Source of the DNA: Helicobacter sp. MIT 00-7814
GTDB lineage: Bacteria; Campylobacterota; Campylobacteria; Campylobacterales; Helicobacteraceae
Direction of reading: 5' to 3'
DNA length: 49,365 bases
Assembly (NCBI RefSeq): GCF_003364115.1
Contig: NZ_NXLL01000016.1
Span: forward strand, 1 to 49,365
Below, piece after piece: positions 34,913-41,864 of this stretch. The notes beneath the pieces are model-generated. The model had not been told where the DNA came from. It searched no databases and saw only the letters and a list, made by a program, of their open reading frames with translations. A program made the translations under genes and the position numbers. Each line of letters begins with the position of its first letter. The stretch's first letter is position 1.

Positions 34913-35548
34913 TTGCAGATTCTATGCCAAGCCTTTGGGCGCTGTGAAACAAATTGCTATATTCTCAAATTCCCGCAAGGCGAGGTGATTATCGATCCGG
35001 GCGAGGGCGCGAGCGCGTGGGTGGCGCGTGAGTGTCAAAATATTTTAGCTATTCTTAACACGCACGGGCATTTTGATCATGTGTGGGATAATAGCGCGCT
35101 TAAAAAGCTCTATCCAAATGCGCCATTAATTTGCCACGAGTTAGATTCTTTTTTGCTAAAAGAAGATATTTTTGGGCTTAATCTTCCGCTAAGTGAGCCT
35201 GATAAGGTTGTTAGCGCGTATAAAGATTCTCAAACAATTTTGCTTACAGAATCTAGCCAAAATGATGCGCCAGAAATTTATGTGACTTTTCATCATTTCC
35301 CCGGACACACGCCGGGCTGCTGTATGATAGAGGTTGGCGGAAGTGTGTTTAGCGGAGATTTTATTTTTTATCGTAGTATTGGGCGCAGTGATTTTGCGTA
35401 TTCAAATGTCGCGGATATGCGCGAATCGCTTTTGCGCTTTCAAGGGCTAGATTCTCTATCTAACCTTATCGCATATCCCGGACATGGGCAAAGCACGCTT
35501 ATAAGTGATGAGCAGAAAAATAGCAATTTTTGGCTTGCGCGATTATAA
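34913..35548 (+). CDS. Metallo-beta-lactamase-fold hydrolase (glyoxalase II-like)
   Basis: The 211-residue enzyme carries the metal-binding NTHGHFDHVWDN (HxHxDH) near residue 50, a second His in FPGHTPGCCMIE, the bridging Asp in SGDFIF, and the final His in AYPGHGQST. These are the complete binuclear-zinc ligands of the MBL fold. The size and the PGHTPG motif fit hydroxyacylglutathione-hydrolase-like or persulfide-dioxygenase-like proteins, but the C-terminal glutathione-binding domain of true glyoxalase II is absent. AAAGG lies seven bases before the TTG start. Its substrate is unknown. Confidence 0.9.
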   Translation: MQILCQAFGRCETNCYILKFPQGEVIIDPGEGASAWVARECQNILAILNTHGHFDHVWDNSALKKLYPNAPLICHELDSFLLKEDIFGLNLPLSEPDKVVSAYKDSQTILLTESSQNDAPEIYVTFHHFPGHTPGCCMIEVGGSVFSGDFIFYRSIGRSDFAYSNVADMRESLLRFQGLDSLSNLIAYPGHGQSTLISDEQKNSNFWLARL

Positions 35549-35569
35549 ATTTTTAAGGTTACAAAATGC

Positions 35570-35634
35570 GAGATTCTAAAGATTCCAACCGATGCTATAA
35601 ATCCGAGATTCTAAACCAAAAGATGCTGAATCTA
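35570..35634. repeat. Imperfect tandem direct repeat with embedded -10
   Basis: GAGATTCTAAA occurs twice (about 35571 and 35604), each followed by GATGCT, giving an approximate 32-bp period. The first unit contains TGCTATAAAT, an extended -10 (TATAAA at 35596-35601), so the second unit would form the 5' leader of the ThiF-like gene. Confidence 0.5.
35596..35601 (+). promoter_or_regulatory. Extended -10 element for the ThiF/MoeB-like gene
   Basis: CGATGCTATAAATCC carries TG-C-TATAAA. Transcription would start near 35608, giving a leader of about 37 bases that includes AAGGAG before the ATG at 35645. Confidence 0.5.
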
Positions 35635-35644
35635 AGGAGTTTTT

Positions 35645-36418
35645 ATGCTAGATGATAGGCAAAAAGAGCGTCACGCGCGCGGGATTTTACTTCCTGATGT
35701 TGGTGAGGAAGGACAGGTAAAATTGCTCAATGCTAGCGCGCTTGTTGTGGGTATTGGCGCGATAGGCTCGGTGGTGAGCACATATTTGAGCGCAGTTGGC
35801 GTTGGGCGCATTGGGTTGGTTGATTTTGATACCATTGATATGGACGATTTACAACACCAAATGCTGTATGAAATGCCCTATCTTAATCGCCCAAAAGTGC
35901 GTTGCGCGCAGGAGCGGTTGGAAAAAATGAGTCCAAATACAAAGATTGAAGGCTATTTTGAAGTTTTTGGCGTGAAAAATGCGCTGGCTTTGATGAAAAA
36001 TTATGATTTTATCATCGATGCGAGCAATGATTTTAAAACTGCTTTTATCATCAATCAAGCCTGCGTGTTACTAAAAAAGCCCTTTAGCAGTGCAAGTTAT
36101 TTTGAGTATTTAGGGCAGGTGCTAAGCTTTGTGCCACAATCTGCGTGCCTTGCTTGCACTTTTGGGAAAATCCCGCCACAAGAATTGCACGAGCATTTTA
36201 GAAGCGGTGTTTCTGGCTTTAGCACGGGGATTTTAGGCTCGATACAAGCTGGCGAGGTGATAAAGTATTTTTTGCATAAGGATTCTGGGAATCTCAATGA
36301 GCATATGTTGCTTGATACTATCGCGCTTGTGGATTCTCAAAAATTGAGCATTACAAAAATCACCACGCATAAAAATCCTAATTGTCCTGCGTGCGGGCAA
36401 AATGCTAGGCGCAAATAG
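35645..36418 (+). CDS. ThiF/MoeB/HesA-family adenylyltransferase
   Basis: The 257-residue E1-like enzyme has the opening RQKERHARGILLPDVGEEGQ, the nucleotide loop VVGIGAIGSVVSTYL, DFDTIDMDDLQHQMLY, and RPKV. Two CxxC pairs (CLAC near 174 and CPAC near 249) would bind structural zinc. Such proteins adenylate the C-terminal Gly-Gly of MoaD or ThiS for molybdopterin or thiamine synthesis. The sulfur carrier is not encoded next to it, so which pathway it serves is undecided. MoeB is the more common match for a protein of this length. Confidence 0.88.
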   Translation: MLDDRQKERHARGILLPDVGEEGQVKLLNASALVVGIGAIGSVVSTYLSAVGVGRIGLVDFDTIDMDDLQHQMLYEMPYLNRPKVRCAQERLEKMSPNTKIEGYFEVFGVKNALALMKNYDFIIDASNDFKTAFIINQACVLLKKPFSSASYFEYLGQVLSFVPQSACLACTFGKIPPQELHEHFRSGVSGFSTGILGSIQAGEVIKYFLHKDSGNLNEHMLLDTIALVDSQKLSITKITTHKNPNCPACGQNARRK

Positions 36419-36457
36419 GCGGAGTGTCAAATGCCAAAAATGCTAGCGGGCGGAAAA

Positions 36458-36847
36458 ATGAAAAAATTTATGCTTGCGATGCTTGTGTGTGCTATGCAAT
36501 ATCTTTGGGCGAGCTGTTCGGGGGATTGCGCGAGCTGTCATGCTAAGCTTGATTTTAAGAATGATCCGCGACACAAATCTATGACTGAATGCAAAACCTG
36601 CCATACAGAGAAAAAAATGGCAAATATTGATATGGGTGGTTGCGGGCAGGACTGCTTTGCCTGCCATGATGTGGAAAAAATCCGCCTGCCAGAGCTAAGG
36701 AAAGCACACAAGGTGATTGATGATTGTATGAACTGCCACATAGGGCTTTCAAACTCTGTTTTCAAGCCAAATTTTGATGGTGCAAAAAGCATTTTTGATA
36801 GACGAAATTTTGAAAATTTTAGTAATGGATTAGAAATTACAAAATAG
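36458..36847 (+). CDS. Small periplasmic tetrahaem c-type cytochrome
   Basis: The 129-residue precursor uses ATG 36458, preceded by GGCGGA. The longer frame to 36431 adds nine residues before the signal peptide (KKFMLAMLVCAMQYLWA). Four haem-attachment motifs are present: CASCH, CKTCH, CFACH and CMNCH. Extra histidines (PRHKSM, KAHKVI) could be distal ligands. It lacks a membrane anchor, unlike NapC/NrfH, and lies 39 bp after the ThiF-like gene. An electron-carrier role in the periplasm is inferred. The redox partner is unknown. Confidence 0.85.
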   Translation: MKKFMLAMLVCAMQYLWASCSGDCASCHAKLDFKNDPRHKSMTECKTCHTEKKMANIDMGGCGQDCFACHDVEKIRLPELRKAHKVIDDCMNCHIGLSNSVFKPNFDGAKSIFDRRNFENFSNGLEITK

Positions 36848-36883
36848 GAATTGTTATTAATTTATCTTTAAGGAAACTTTGCT

Positions 36884-36889
36884 TATAAT
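36884..36889 (+). promoter_or_regulatory. -10 element upstream of the hugZ leader
   Basis: TTTGCTTATAATTCTC contains a perfect TATAAT. Transcription from about 36896 would give hugZ a leader of about 220 bases, unusually long for this window. Confidence 0.5.
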
Positions 36890-36901
36890 TCTCTCACTTT
36901 T

Positions 36902-37012
36902 TTGAAAGACAACTAAAAAGTTTCTTTCAAATCATCACTTTGAGATGCTAGAAGCATAAGATTTTTATAAAACAAAATCTTAGGTTGGGTGGGTTTGGGC
37001 TGACAAGCATCT
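36902..37012 (+). ncRNA. Structured hugZ leader with terminator-like and competing hairpins, or a small RNA
   Basis: Three inverted repeats are visible. TTGAAAGA (36902-36909) pairs with TCTTTCAA (36923-36930). TAAGATTTT (36957-36965) pairs with AAAATCTTA (36974-36982). The outer AGATGCT (36943-36949) pairs with AGCATCT (37006-37012) and is followed by T4, like a terminator. A small alternative hairpin, ATGCT/AGCAT (36945-36957), would exclude the outer stem. This could be a regulated leader or a short independent RNA. I recognise no known riboswitch consensus. Confidence 0.35.
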
Positions 37013-37038
37013 TTTTCCTTCCTTATTTGTTGTTGAAT

Positions 37039-37079
37039 ACCTCCCTTTTTTTGTGTTGTTGTGGTTTATAAAGGGAGGT
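37039..37079 (+). promoter_or_regulatory. Ten-base-pair hairpin just upstream of hugZ
   Basis: ACCTCCCTTT (37039-37048) pairs perfectly with AAAGGGAGGT (37070-37079) around a 21-base loop. It ends about 27 bases before the AAGGAG of hugZ and is not followed by a T run, so it is more likely to affect mRNA stability or translation than termination. Confidence 0.4.
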
Positions 37080-37116
37080 TAGACTTCTAATTTCAATTTT
37101 ACTTCAAGGAGTTACC

Positions 37117-37890
37117 ATGGACAAGAATTTTATCATTCAGCATATGAACGAGCATCACACATCTTCACTTATTAAGGTTGTGAAAAAATTTAGTGGCACA
37201 AGCGATGTGCAGGAAGCTACTTTAGTAGGCGTAGATACAGCAGGGCTAGATATCACCTATAATGGCGGAAAGACTTTGCGCGTGGATTTTCCACAGGTTA
37301 TAACGCCAGATCAGATTCAAGGTGAGATTATCGCGCTTTGCAAGCGTGCGGGGACAGATTCTGAAGAAGGCACAGACACGCAAGTAGAGAGCGTCAAGCA
37401 AGAGATTGAAGAGTTCAAAAAAGGCTTTGGCTCGGTGGTTTTAGCGACACTTAGCGAGCAGGGCAAGGTGATTAGCTCTTATGCGCCACTTATCCAGCAC
37501 AATGGGCGTTGTTATATTTACATTAGCGGTGTGGCGGATCATTACCACAGCATCAAGGCAAATCCAAACAATATCGAGGCGCTTTTCTTAGAAGATGAGT
37601 GCAAGGCAAAATCCGTGATTTTACGCAAAAGGTTGCGCTACTCTGTCAATGCGCGCTTTGTGGAGCGTGAGAGTGAAGAGTTTGAGCAGGCATTTAGTGT
37701 GTTGGAAAATTCTATGGGCGGACATGGCGGCGTGAAGCAGATTAAGAAAATGCTTGATTTTAGCCTTGTAGAATTACAGCTTTTAAATGGGCGCTTTGTG
37801 AAAGGTTTCGGACAGGCGTATGATATTAAGCCAAATGGTGAAGTCGCCTATGTCGGCGCAAGCGGGAATCCACATGATTTTGGGAAGTAA
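37117..37890 (+). CDS. hugZ: HugZ-family haem oxygenase
   Basis: The 257-residue protein has an N-terminal DUF2470-like part (FIIQHMNEHHTSSLIKVVKK) and a C-terminal split-barrel domain of the pyridoxamine-phosphate-oxidase fold (GFGSVVLATLSEQGKVISSY, RCYIYISGVADHYHSIKANP). A terminal loop with GNPHDFGK carries the His that in H. pylori HugZ ligates haem iron. The enzyme opens haem to release iron. AAGGAG lies before the ATG. A structured leader suggests post-transcriptional or Fur-linked iron control, but I see no convincing Fur box. Confidence 0.9.
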   Translation: MDKNFIIQHMNEHHTSSLIKVVKKFSGTSDVQEATLVGVDTAGLDITYNGGKTLRVDFPQVITPDQIQGEIIALCKRAGTDSEEGTDTQVESVKQEIEEFKKGFGSVVLATLSEQGKVISSYAPLIQHNGRCYIYISGVADHYHSIKANPNNIEALFLEDECKAKSVILRKRLRYSVNARFVERESEEFEQAFSVLENSMGGHGGVKQIKKMLDFSLVELQLLNGRFVKGFGQAYDIKPNGEVAYVGASGNPHDFGK

Positions 37891-37923
37891 GGATTTTCTT
37901 TTCTTAATACACTAACCTTGCAT

Positions 37924-38018
37924 GAAAGCCCATTTCTTTTGGGCTGGCACTTTGGCTAACGCCAAAGTCCCGCTTACGCGCACATACTCGATTTTTCTAA
38001 CCAGCAAAATAGAATCTT
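37924..38018 (+). repeat. Palindromic repeat, copy G (divergent form)
   Basis: Two hairpins in a row: AGCCCA (37927-37932) / TGGGCT (37940-37945), then ACTTTGGC (37949-37956) / GCCAAAGT (37961-37968) around TAAC. CCGCTTACGCGCACATACTCG and a TTTTT run follow, as in copies B and C. The stem sequence is wholly different from other copies. Confidence 0.6.
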
Positions 38019-38118
38019 ATAATCTCATCAACCAAAAAGCCCCAAATATACACACGAAGCGGAGGCGAAGTAGGATTTTCCCGCGAGATGATACAATTAG
38101 AAGGAATAGAATTTTTAG
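38000..38118 (-). repeat. Palindromic repeat, copy H, inverted relative to copy G
   Basis: Read on the minus strand it runs AATTGTATCATCTCGCGGG, a decayed stem, CTTCGCCTCCGCTTCG, then TTTTTGGTTGATGAG and AAGATTCTATTTTGC. It abuts copy G tail to tail. The 37891-38216 gap between hugZ and era is almost entirely these two copies plus the era promoter. The open frame across it (37922-38134) is repeat-derived and not called as a gene. Confidence 0.7.
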
Positions 38119-38166
38119 ATTCCATTTAAAGTAGAGAATCTGCAAGCCTAATCAAAATAAAAATGG

Positions 38167-38172
38167 TAAAAT
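38167..38172 (+). promoter_or_regulatory. Extended -10 element for era
   Basis: AAATGGTAAAATGCG contains TG-G-TAAAAT. Transcription would begin near 38179, downstream of the first possible start at 38163, which supports the internal ATG at 38217 as the true era start. Confidence 0.5.
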
Positions 38173-38216
38173 GCGAAGTTTATTTTGCGCAGGCGATACA
38201 AAAAGGAATACGATTT

Positions 38217-39158
38217 ATGCAAACGCGTTGTGGATTTGTAGCGGTTTTAGGGCGTCCAAATGCTGGGAAATCAAGCCTGCTTAATGCCCTAAGCGGGCAA
38301 AATCTCGCACTTGTCTCAAGCAAGGCAAACGCCACGCGCAAGCAACAGCTCATCATCACCACGCATTCTGGCAAAGATTCTCAAGGTGCGTATAATGCGC
38401 AAATCATCTTCACCGACACACCCGGAATCCACCACCAAGAAAAACTCTTAAACAAATTTATGCTTAATGAAGCCCTGCGCGCGCTTAGTGATTGTGATTT
38501 GAAGCTTTATCTTGCGCCTGCAAGCGATTCTGTCAAGCATTACGAGGAATTCCTCGCGCTTTTAGATTCCAAAAAAGCCCAAGATTCTAAGTTTAACACC
38601 GCGCATATTTTGCTTTTAACTAAATGCGATACGCTAAGTCAAAAAGAGCTTTTGGAAAAAATCACGCAGTATGAAGCTTTGAGCGCGCATTATCTCGCCC
38701 TTATCCCGCTAAGTATCAAAAAGGGCTTTAAGCCTCAAATCTTGCTCGATACGCTCGCGCGCTATTTGCCACAAAGCCCGTTTTTATACGATGAGGATAT
38801 CGCGACAATCTCACAAACGCGCGAGATTGTAAAGGAGCTTATAAGGGAGAGTTTGTTTGAAAATCTTAGCGATGAGGTGCCTTATGAAAGCGATGTGTTG
38901 GTGGAAAGCTACAAAGAAGGTAGAGTTGAGCGAATTTATGCTAAAATACTCACCCTAAAAAACAGCCAAAAAGCCTTAATCATCGGGGAAAATGGCAGGA
39001 CAATCAAGCGTATAGGCATTTGTGCGCGCCAAAAGATAGAATCTCTTTTGCAAAAAAAGGTGTTTTTGCGCCTTGAAGTTGTCGTGGATAAGGCATGGAG
39101 CAAGGAAGCAAGTAAGCTTAAAAAAGTGGGTTATGATATGAGTTTATACACAAAATAA
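38217..39158 (+). CDS. era: GTPase Era
   Basis: The 313-residue GTPase acts in 30S ribosome assembly and binds the 3' end of 16S rRNA. Landmarks are the P-loop GRPNAGKSSLLNAL, effector region ATRKQQ, G3 FTDTPGIHH, and G4 as TKCD in place of the usual NKxD. A C-terminal KH domain is marked by GENGRTIKRIGICARQKIES. The ATG at 38217 has AAGGA nine bases upstream. The 18 extra residues of the longer frame precede the predicted transcription start. It is followed by csd6 as in H. pylori (from memory). Confidence 0.95.
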   Translation: MQTRCGFVAVLGRPNAGKSSLLNALSGQNLALVSSKANATRKQQLIITTHSGKDSQGAYNAQIIFTDTPGIHHQEKLLNKFMLNEALRALSDCDLKLYLAPASDSVKHYEEFLALLDSKKAQDSKFNTAHILLLTKCDTLSQKELLEKITQYEALSAHYLALIPLSIKKGFKPQILLDTLARYLPQSPFLYDEDIATISQTREIVKELIRESLFENLSDEVPYESDVLVESYKEGRVERIYAKILTLKNSQKALIIGENGRTIKRIGICARQKIESLLQKKVFLRLEVVVDKAWSKEASKLKKVGYDMSLYTK

Positions 39159-39208
39159 AGCGCGTGATGTTTGAAATAGAGCGCAAACAAAGGCATGGAG
39201 GGCAAAAG

Positions 39209-40234
39209 TTGAAAAATTTTTTTATAGCGTTATTTTTTAGTCTGTCTTTTTTATCTGTAATTTACGCAGATGAGGCGCATAAGCCACTTGATGAAAAGAC
39301 ATTTGAGCTTATTAATCTCTACCAAACACAAGGTATTGCAAGCGTGCAAAAGGAGCTAGAGCGCTATTTGCTCACGCCAGAATATTGGCTACGCGCGATT
39401 GAGGGCAAAGATGTGCGCTATGGCTATTATGAAAATATAAAATATCTTTTTGTTTCGGATAAGGCAGTGCCGGATTTGAGGCTTTTTAAGGTTACGCAAA
39501 ATGGCTTTGAATCCCTTGGAAGCTCTAGCGCGCTTGTGGCAAAAGGTAAGGGGCATAAAAAGCTAGAGGGCGATTTGACAACGCCCATTGGGGTGTATGA
39601 TTTAAACGCACGCCTTAGCGGATTGCCGCCTTATTATGGACCGCTTGCTTTTGCGACAAATTACCCAAATACTTATGATAAATCATTGAAAAAAACAGGT
39701 GGCGGGATATGGATTCACGGATTGCCCTTGGATGGGAACAGAGAGGAGCTTAACACAAAGGGTTGCATCGCCATTGATAATGAGATTCTTAAAAATTACG
39801 ATAAGCTAATTAACTACAGGGATAGCGCGGTGATTATTTCAGAAGGGGCTTTGCAAGAAGTGAGCGCGCAGGAAATTGCCGCGCTTTTAAGCGGGCTCTT
39901 TTCTTGGAAGGAAGCGTGGAAAAATGGCGATTTGCAAAGCTATTTGAATTTTTATGATAAAAATGATTTTATCCGAGAAAATGGTATGCGTTACCCTGCA
40001 TTTGCAGACTACAAGGCGCGTGTGTTTGCAAAAAACGAGCAAAAGCAGATTGATTTAAGCGCGATTGATATTTTTCCCTTCCCAAACGAGCAAAATAAGA
40101 CGATGTTTCGCCTAAGCTTTAAGCAAGATTACAAGGCGTTTTTTAATGGTAAATTGAACTTTAGCTCAAACCACCGCAAGGACTTGTATGTGTGGCTTGA
40201 AAATGGCAAAATGAAAATTTTAAGCGAGAAGTAA
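39209..40234 (+). CDS. csd6: Csd6-like L,D-carboxypeptidase (YkuD fold) cell-shape protein
   Basis: The 341-residue precursor uses TTG 39209, preceded by GGAGGG, which places the signal peptide (residues 1-20) at the start; the frame is open back to GTG 39164. The YkuD catalytic motif is present as IHGLPLDGNREELNTKGC, with His170 and Cys186. A C-terminal NTF2-like domain follows (SGLFSWKEAWKNGDLQSYLNFY and beyond). In H. pylori this enzyme trims tetrapeptides to tripeptides in peptidoglycan and is needed for helical shape. It is transcribed with era and uppP, the latter starting directly after its stop. Confidence 0.9.
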   Translation: MKNFFIALFFSLSFLSVIYADEAHKPLDEKTFELINLYQTQGIASVQKELERYLLTPEYWLRAIEGKDVRYGYYENIKYLFVSDKAVPDLRLFKVTQNGFESLGSSSALVAKGKGHKKLEGDLTTPIGVYDLNARLSGLPPYYGPLAFATNYPNTYDKSLKKTGGGIWIHGLPLDGNREELNTKGCIAIDNEILKNYDKLINYRDSAVIISEGALQEVSAQEIAALLSGLFSWKEAWKNGDLQSYLNFYDKNDFIRENGMRYPAFADYKARVFAKNEQKQIDLSAIDIFPFPNEQNKTMFRLSFKQDYKAFFNGKLNFSSNHRKDLYVWLENGKMKILSEK

Positions 40235-41035
40235 ATGGGCTTTTTTGACGCGATAATTTTAGGCTTGGTTGAAGGACTCACGGAGTTTTTCCCTATTTCA
40301 TCGACAGGACATATGATTTTAGTCTCAAGCGTGCTTGGATTAAAGCAAGATGATTTTTTGAAAACCTTTGAGATTGTCGTGCAGCTTGGCTCGATTTTAG
40401 CGGTGCTGTTTTTACTCTATAAGCGCTTAATGCAGGGCATTGATATTTGGATAAAGCTTGCCATTGGATTTGTCCCAACGGGGATTTGTGGGCTATTTTT
40501 GTATAAACACATTAAGGCGCTTTTTGATGGCTATGTCGTGGCGATTATGCTTATTCTTGGCGGGATTGTGTTTTTGCTCATTGAGTACAAGCATAAGGGC
40601 AAGGAATACGCGGTGAATGAGATTTCGCAAATTAGCTTTAAGCAGGCGTTTCTTATCGGGCTTATGCAGTGTTTGGCGATGATTCCGGGGACTTCAAGGA
40701 GTGGGGCGACGATTGTTGGCGGGCTACTGCTTGGACTTAATCGCAGGGTTGCAGCGGAATTTTCCTTCCTTTTAGCCCTGCCTACGATGTTTGCCGCTAC
40801 AGGCTATGATGTGTATAAGAATCTGCATATTTTAGATTCTGCAAATCTTGCAATTTTGCTTGTTGGCGGGGTTGTGGCTTTTATCTCGGCACTTGGTGCG
40901 ATTAAATTTTTCCTTTTCTTTGTGTCAAAATTTAGCTATGTCCCTTTTGGAATCTATAGAATCCTCATAGGTGCGCTGTTTTTAGCATTATTTGCTTTTG
41001 GAGTGCTAGATGCGCATTCTGAACTTTTTAGCTAA
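40235..41035 (+). CDS. uppP: Undecaprenyl-diphosphate phosphatase
   Basis: The 266-residue membrane enzyme recycles the C55 lipid carrier for peptidoglycan and surface-glycan synthesis. The two active-site motifs are [15 protein letters not shown] near residue 13 and [14 protein letters not shown] near residue 150. About eight hydrophobic helices are visible. The ATG immediately follows the csd6 stop codon, and its 3' end overlaps the following outer-membrane-protein gene by 26 bases. The csd6-uppP pairing joins two peptidoglycan functions. Confidence 0.95.
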   Translation: MGFFDAIILGLVEGLTEFFPISSTGHMILVSSVLGLKQDDFLKTFEIVVQLGSILAVLFLLYKRLMQGIDIWIKLAIGFVPTGICGLFLYKHIKALFDGYVVAIMLILGGIVFLLIEYKHKGKEYAVNEISQISFKQAFLIGLMQCLAMIPGTSRSGATIVGGLLLGLNRRVAAEFSFLLALPTMFAATGYDVYKNLHILDSANLAILLVGGVVAFISALGAIKFFLFFVSKFSYVPFGIYRILIGALFLALFAFGVLDAHSELFS

Positions 41036-41864
41036 ATTTGGGTTTCTTTTTTTTTTTTTTTGCTCTCTTAGCCTTGCTCAAGATTCCATGACTTTGCCTC
41101 GCCATAGCTTTTCATTAAGCTTTAGCGGGCAGTATTATCTCTACAAAGAACCACGCGTGATGGATATTTCGGGGCTTTTTGGCGGAGTTGGCGCGGAATA
41201 TAAATACTTCAACGATGATGCCTTTTTTGGAGAAGCACATCATCAAGTAAATTTTGCATATTTTAGCACTTCAAGCGCGCGCTACAATGGCTCGGAATGC
41301 ACTCGCAATGCTTGCACGCCATTACATACAGATTCTAAAGACACTTACACATTTTTTGAATACCACTATAAGCCCCTTTTTATCCACACGAGCAATGCAT
41401 TTGTGAGCTTTGACATTGGGCTTGGCTATCGCTTTTTGACTAACCAAATCTCTGCAAACTCTGGCTACAAACGCGAGCAAAGCTATCTCTATCTTATCTC
41501 TGGGTTTAACGCGCAATACGCACTTCATTCTGATGTTAGGCTTTTTGCAAATGTGCTTTATAAAAGCCTTTGGAGTGGGAAAAACACGAGCTATTTTAAG
41601 GATTTGGGTTTTGATAGTAACCTTGAATTTACACAGCATAGCGGGTTTGGGTTGGAGCTTAATTTTGGCGTTGAGCGAGAATTGAAAGAATATGGAATCG
41701 ATATGGGCGTGGGCGTTAGCGCGTATTTTGAGTATTGGAATATTGCAGAATCTAACGCCCAGCCTTTGTATCAAGCAGGTGCGCTTTATTCTTATTTCAA
41801 AGAGCCTTACAATTACACGCAAGCCTTTGGTTTGCGGATTTTATTATCTTATAATTGGTTTTAA
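41010..41864 (+). CDS. Outer membrane beta-barrel protein with a phase-variable T15 tract
   Basis: The 284-residue precursor has a signal peptide (residues 1-23, ending SLSLA) encoded through a run of 15 T (41047-41061), read as Leu-Phe-Phe-Phe-Phe. One extra T gives a TAG four codons on; one fewer T gives a TGA after nine codons. The mature part is a beta-barrel with aromatic-rich strands ([41 protein letters not shown]) and ends in a C-terminal Phe (LLSYNWF), the usual barrel-assembly signal. GGAG lies six bases before the ATG inside the 3' end of uppP. The sequence here is the ON state. Its stop overlaps the convergent maf stop. Confidence 0.85.
   Translation: MRILNFLAKFGFLFFFFCSLSLAQDSMTLPRHSFSLSFSGQYYLYKEPRVMDISGLFGGVGAEYKYFNDDAFFGEAHHQVNFAYFSTSSARYNGSECTRNACTPLHTDSKDTYTFFEYHYKPLFIHTSNAFVSFDIGLGYRFLTNQISANSGYKREQSYLYLISGFNAQYALHSDVRLFANVLYKSLWSGKNTSYFKDLGFDSNLEFTQHSGFGLELNFGVERELKEYGIDMGVGVSAYFEYWNIAESNAQPLYQAGALYSYFKEPYNYTQAFGLRILLSYNWF
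41047..41061. repeat. Homopolymeric T15 tract in the signal-peptide region
   Basis: Fifteen consecutive T lie inside the signal peptide of the outer membrane protein. Gains or losses of one base place the frame on nearby stop codons, so the tract can switch surface expression. Confidence 0.95.

Noticed and set aside
36902-37079. Known riboswitch, SRP RNA, 6S RNA or tmRNA in the hugZ leader
   Set aside because: None of the conserved sequence cores that I know for these RNAs is present; only pairing potential is visible.
37924-38118. Possible insertion sequence or MITE with a transposase
   Set aside because: No transposase frame, no clear terminal inverted repeats and no recognisable target duplication; best described as a non-autonomous palindromic repeat.
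37922-38134. Open frame of 70 codons between hugZ and era
   Set aside because: It lies wholly in the inverted repeat pair, has no ribosome site, and its peptide (SYNLINQKAPN, FPRDDTI) is the repeat peptide seen in MiaB.
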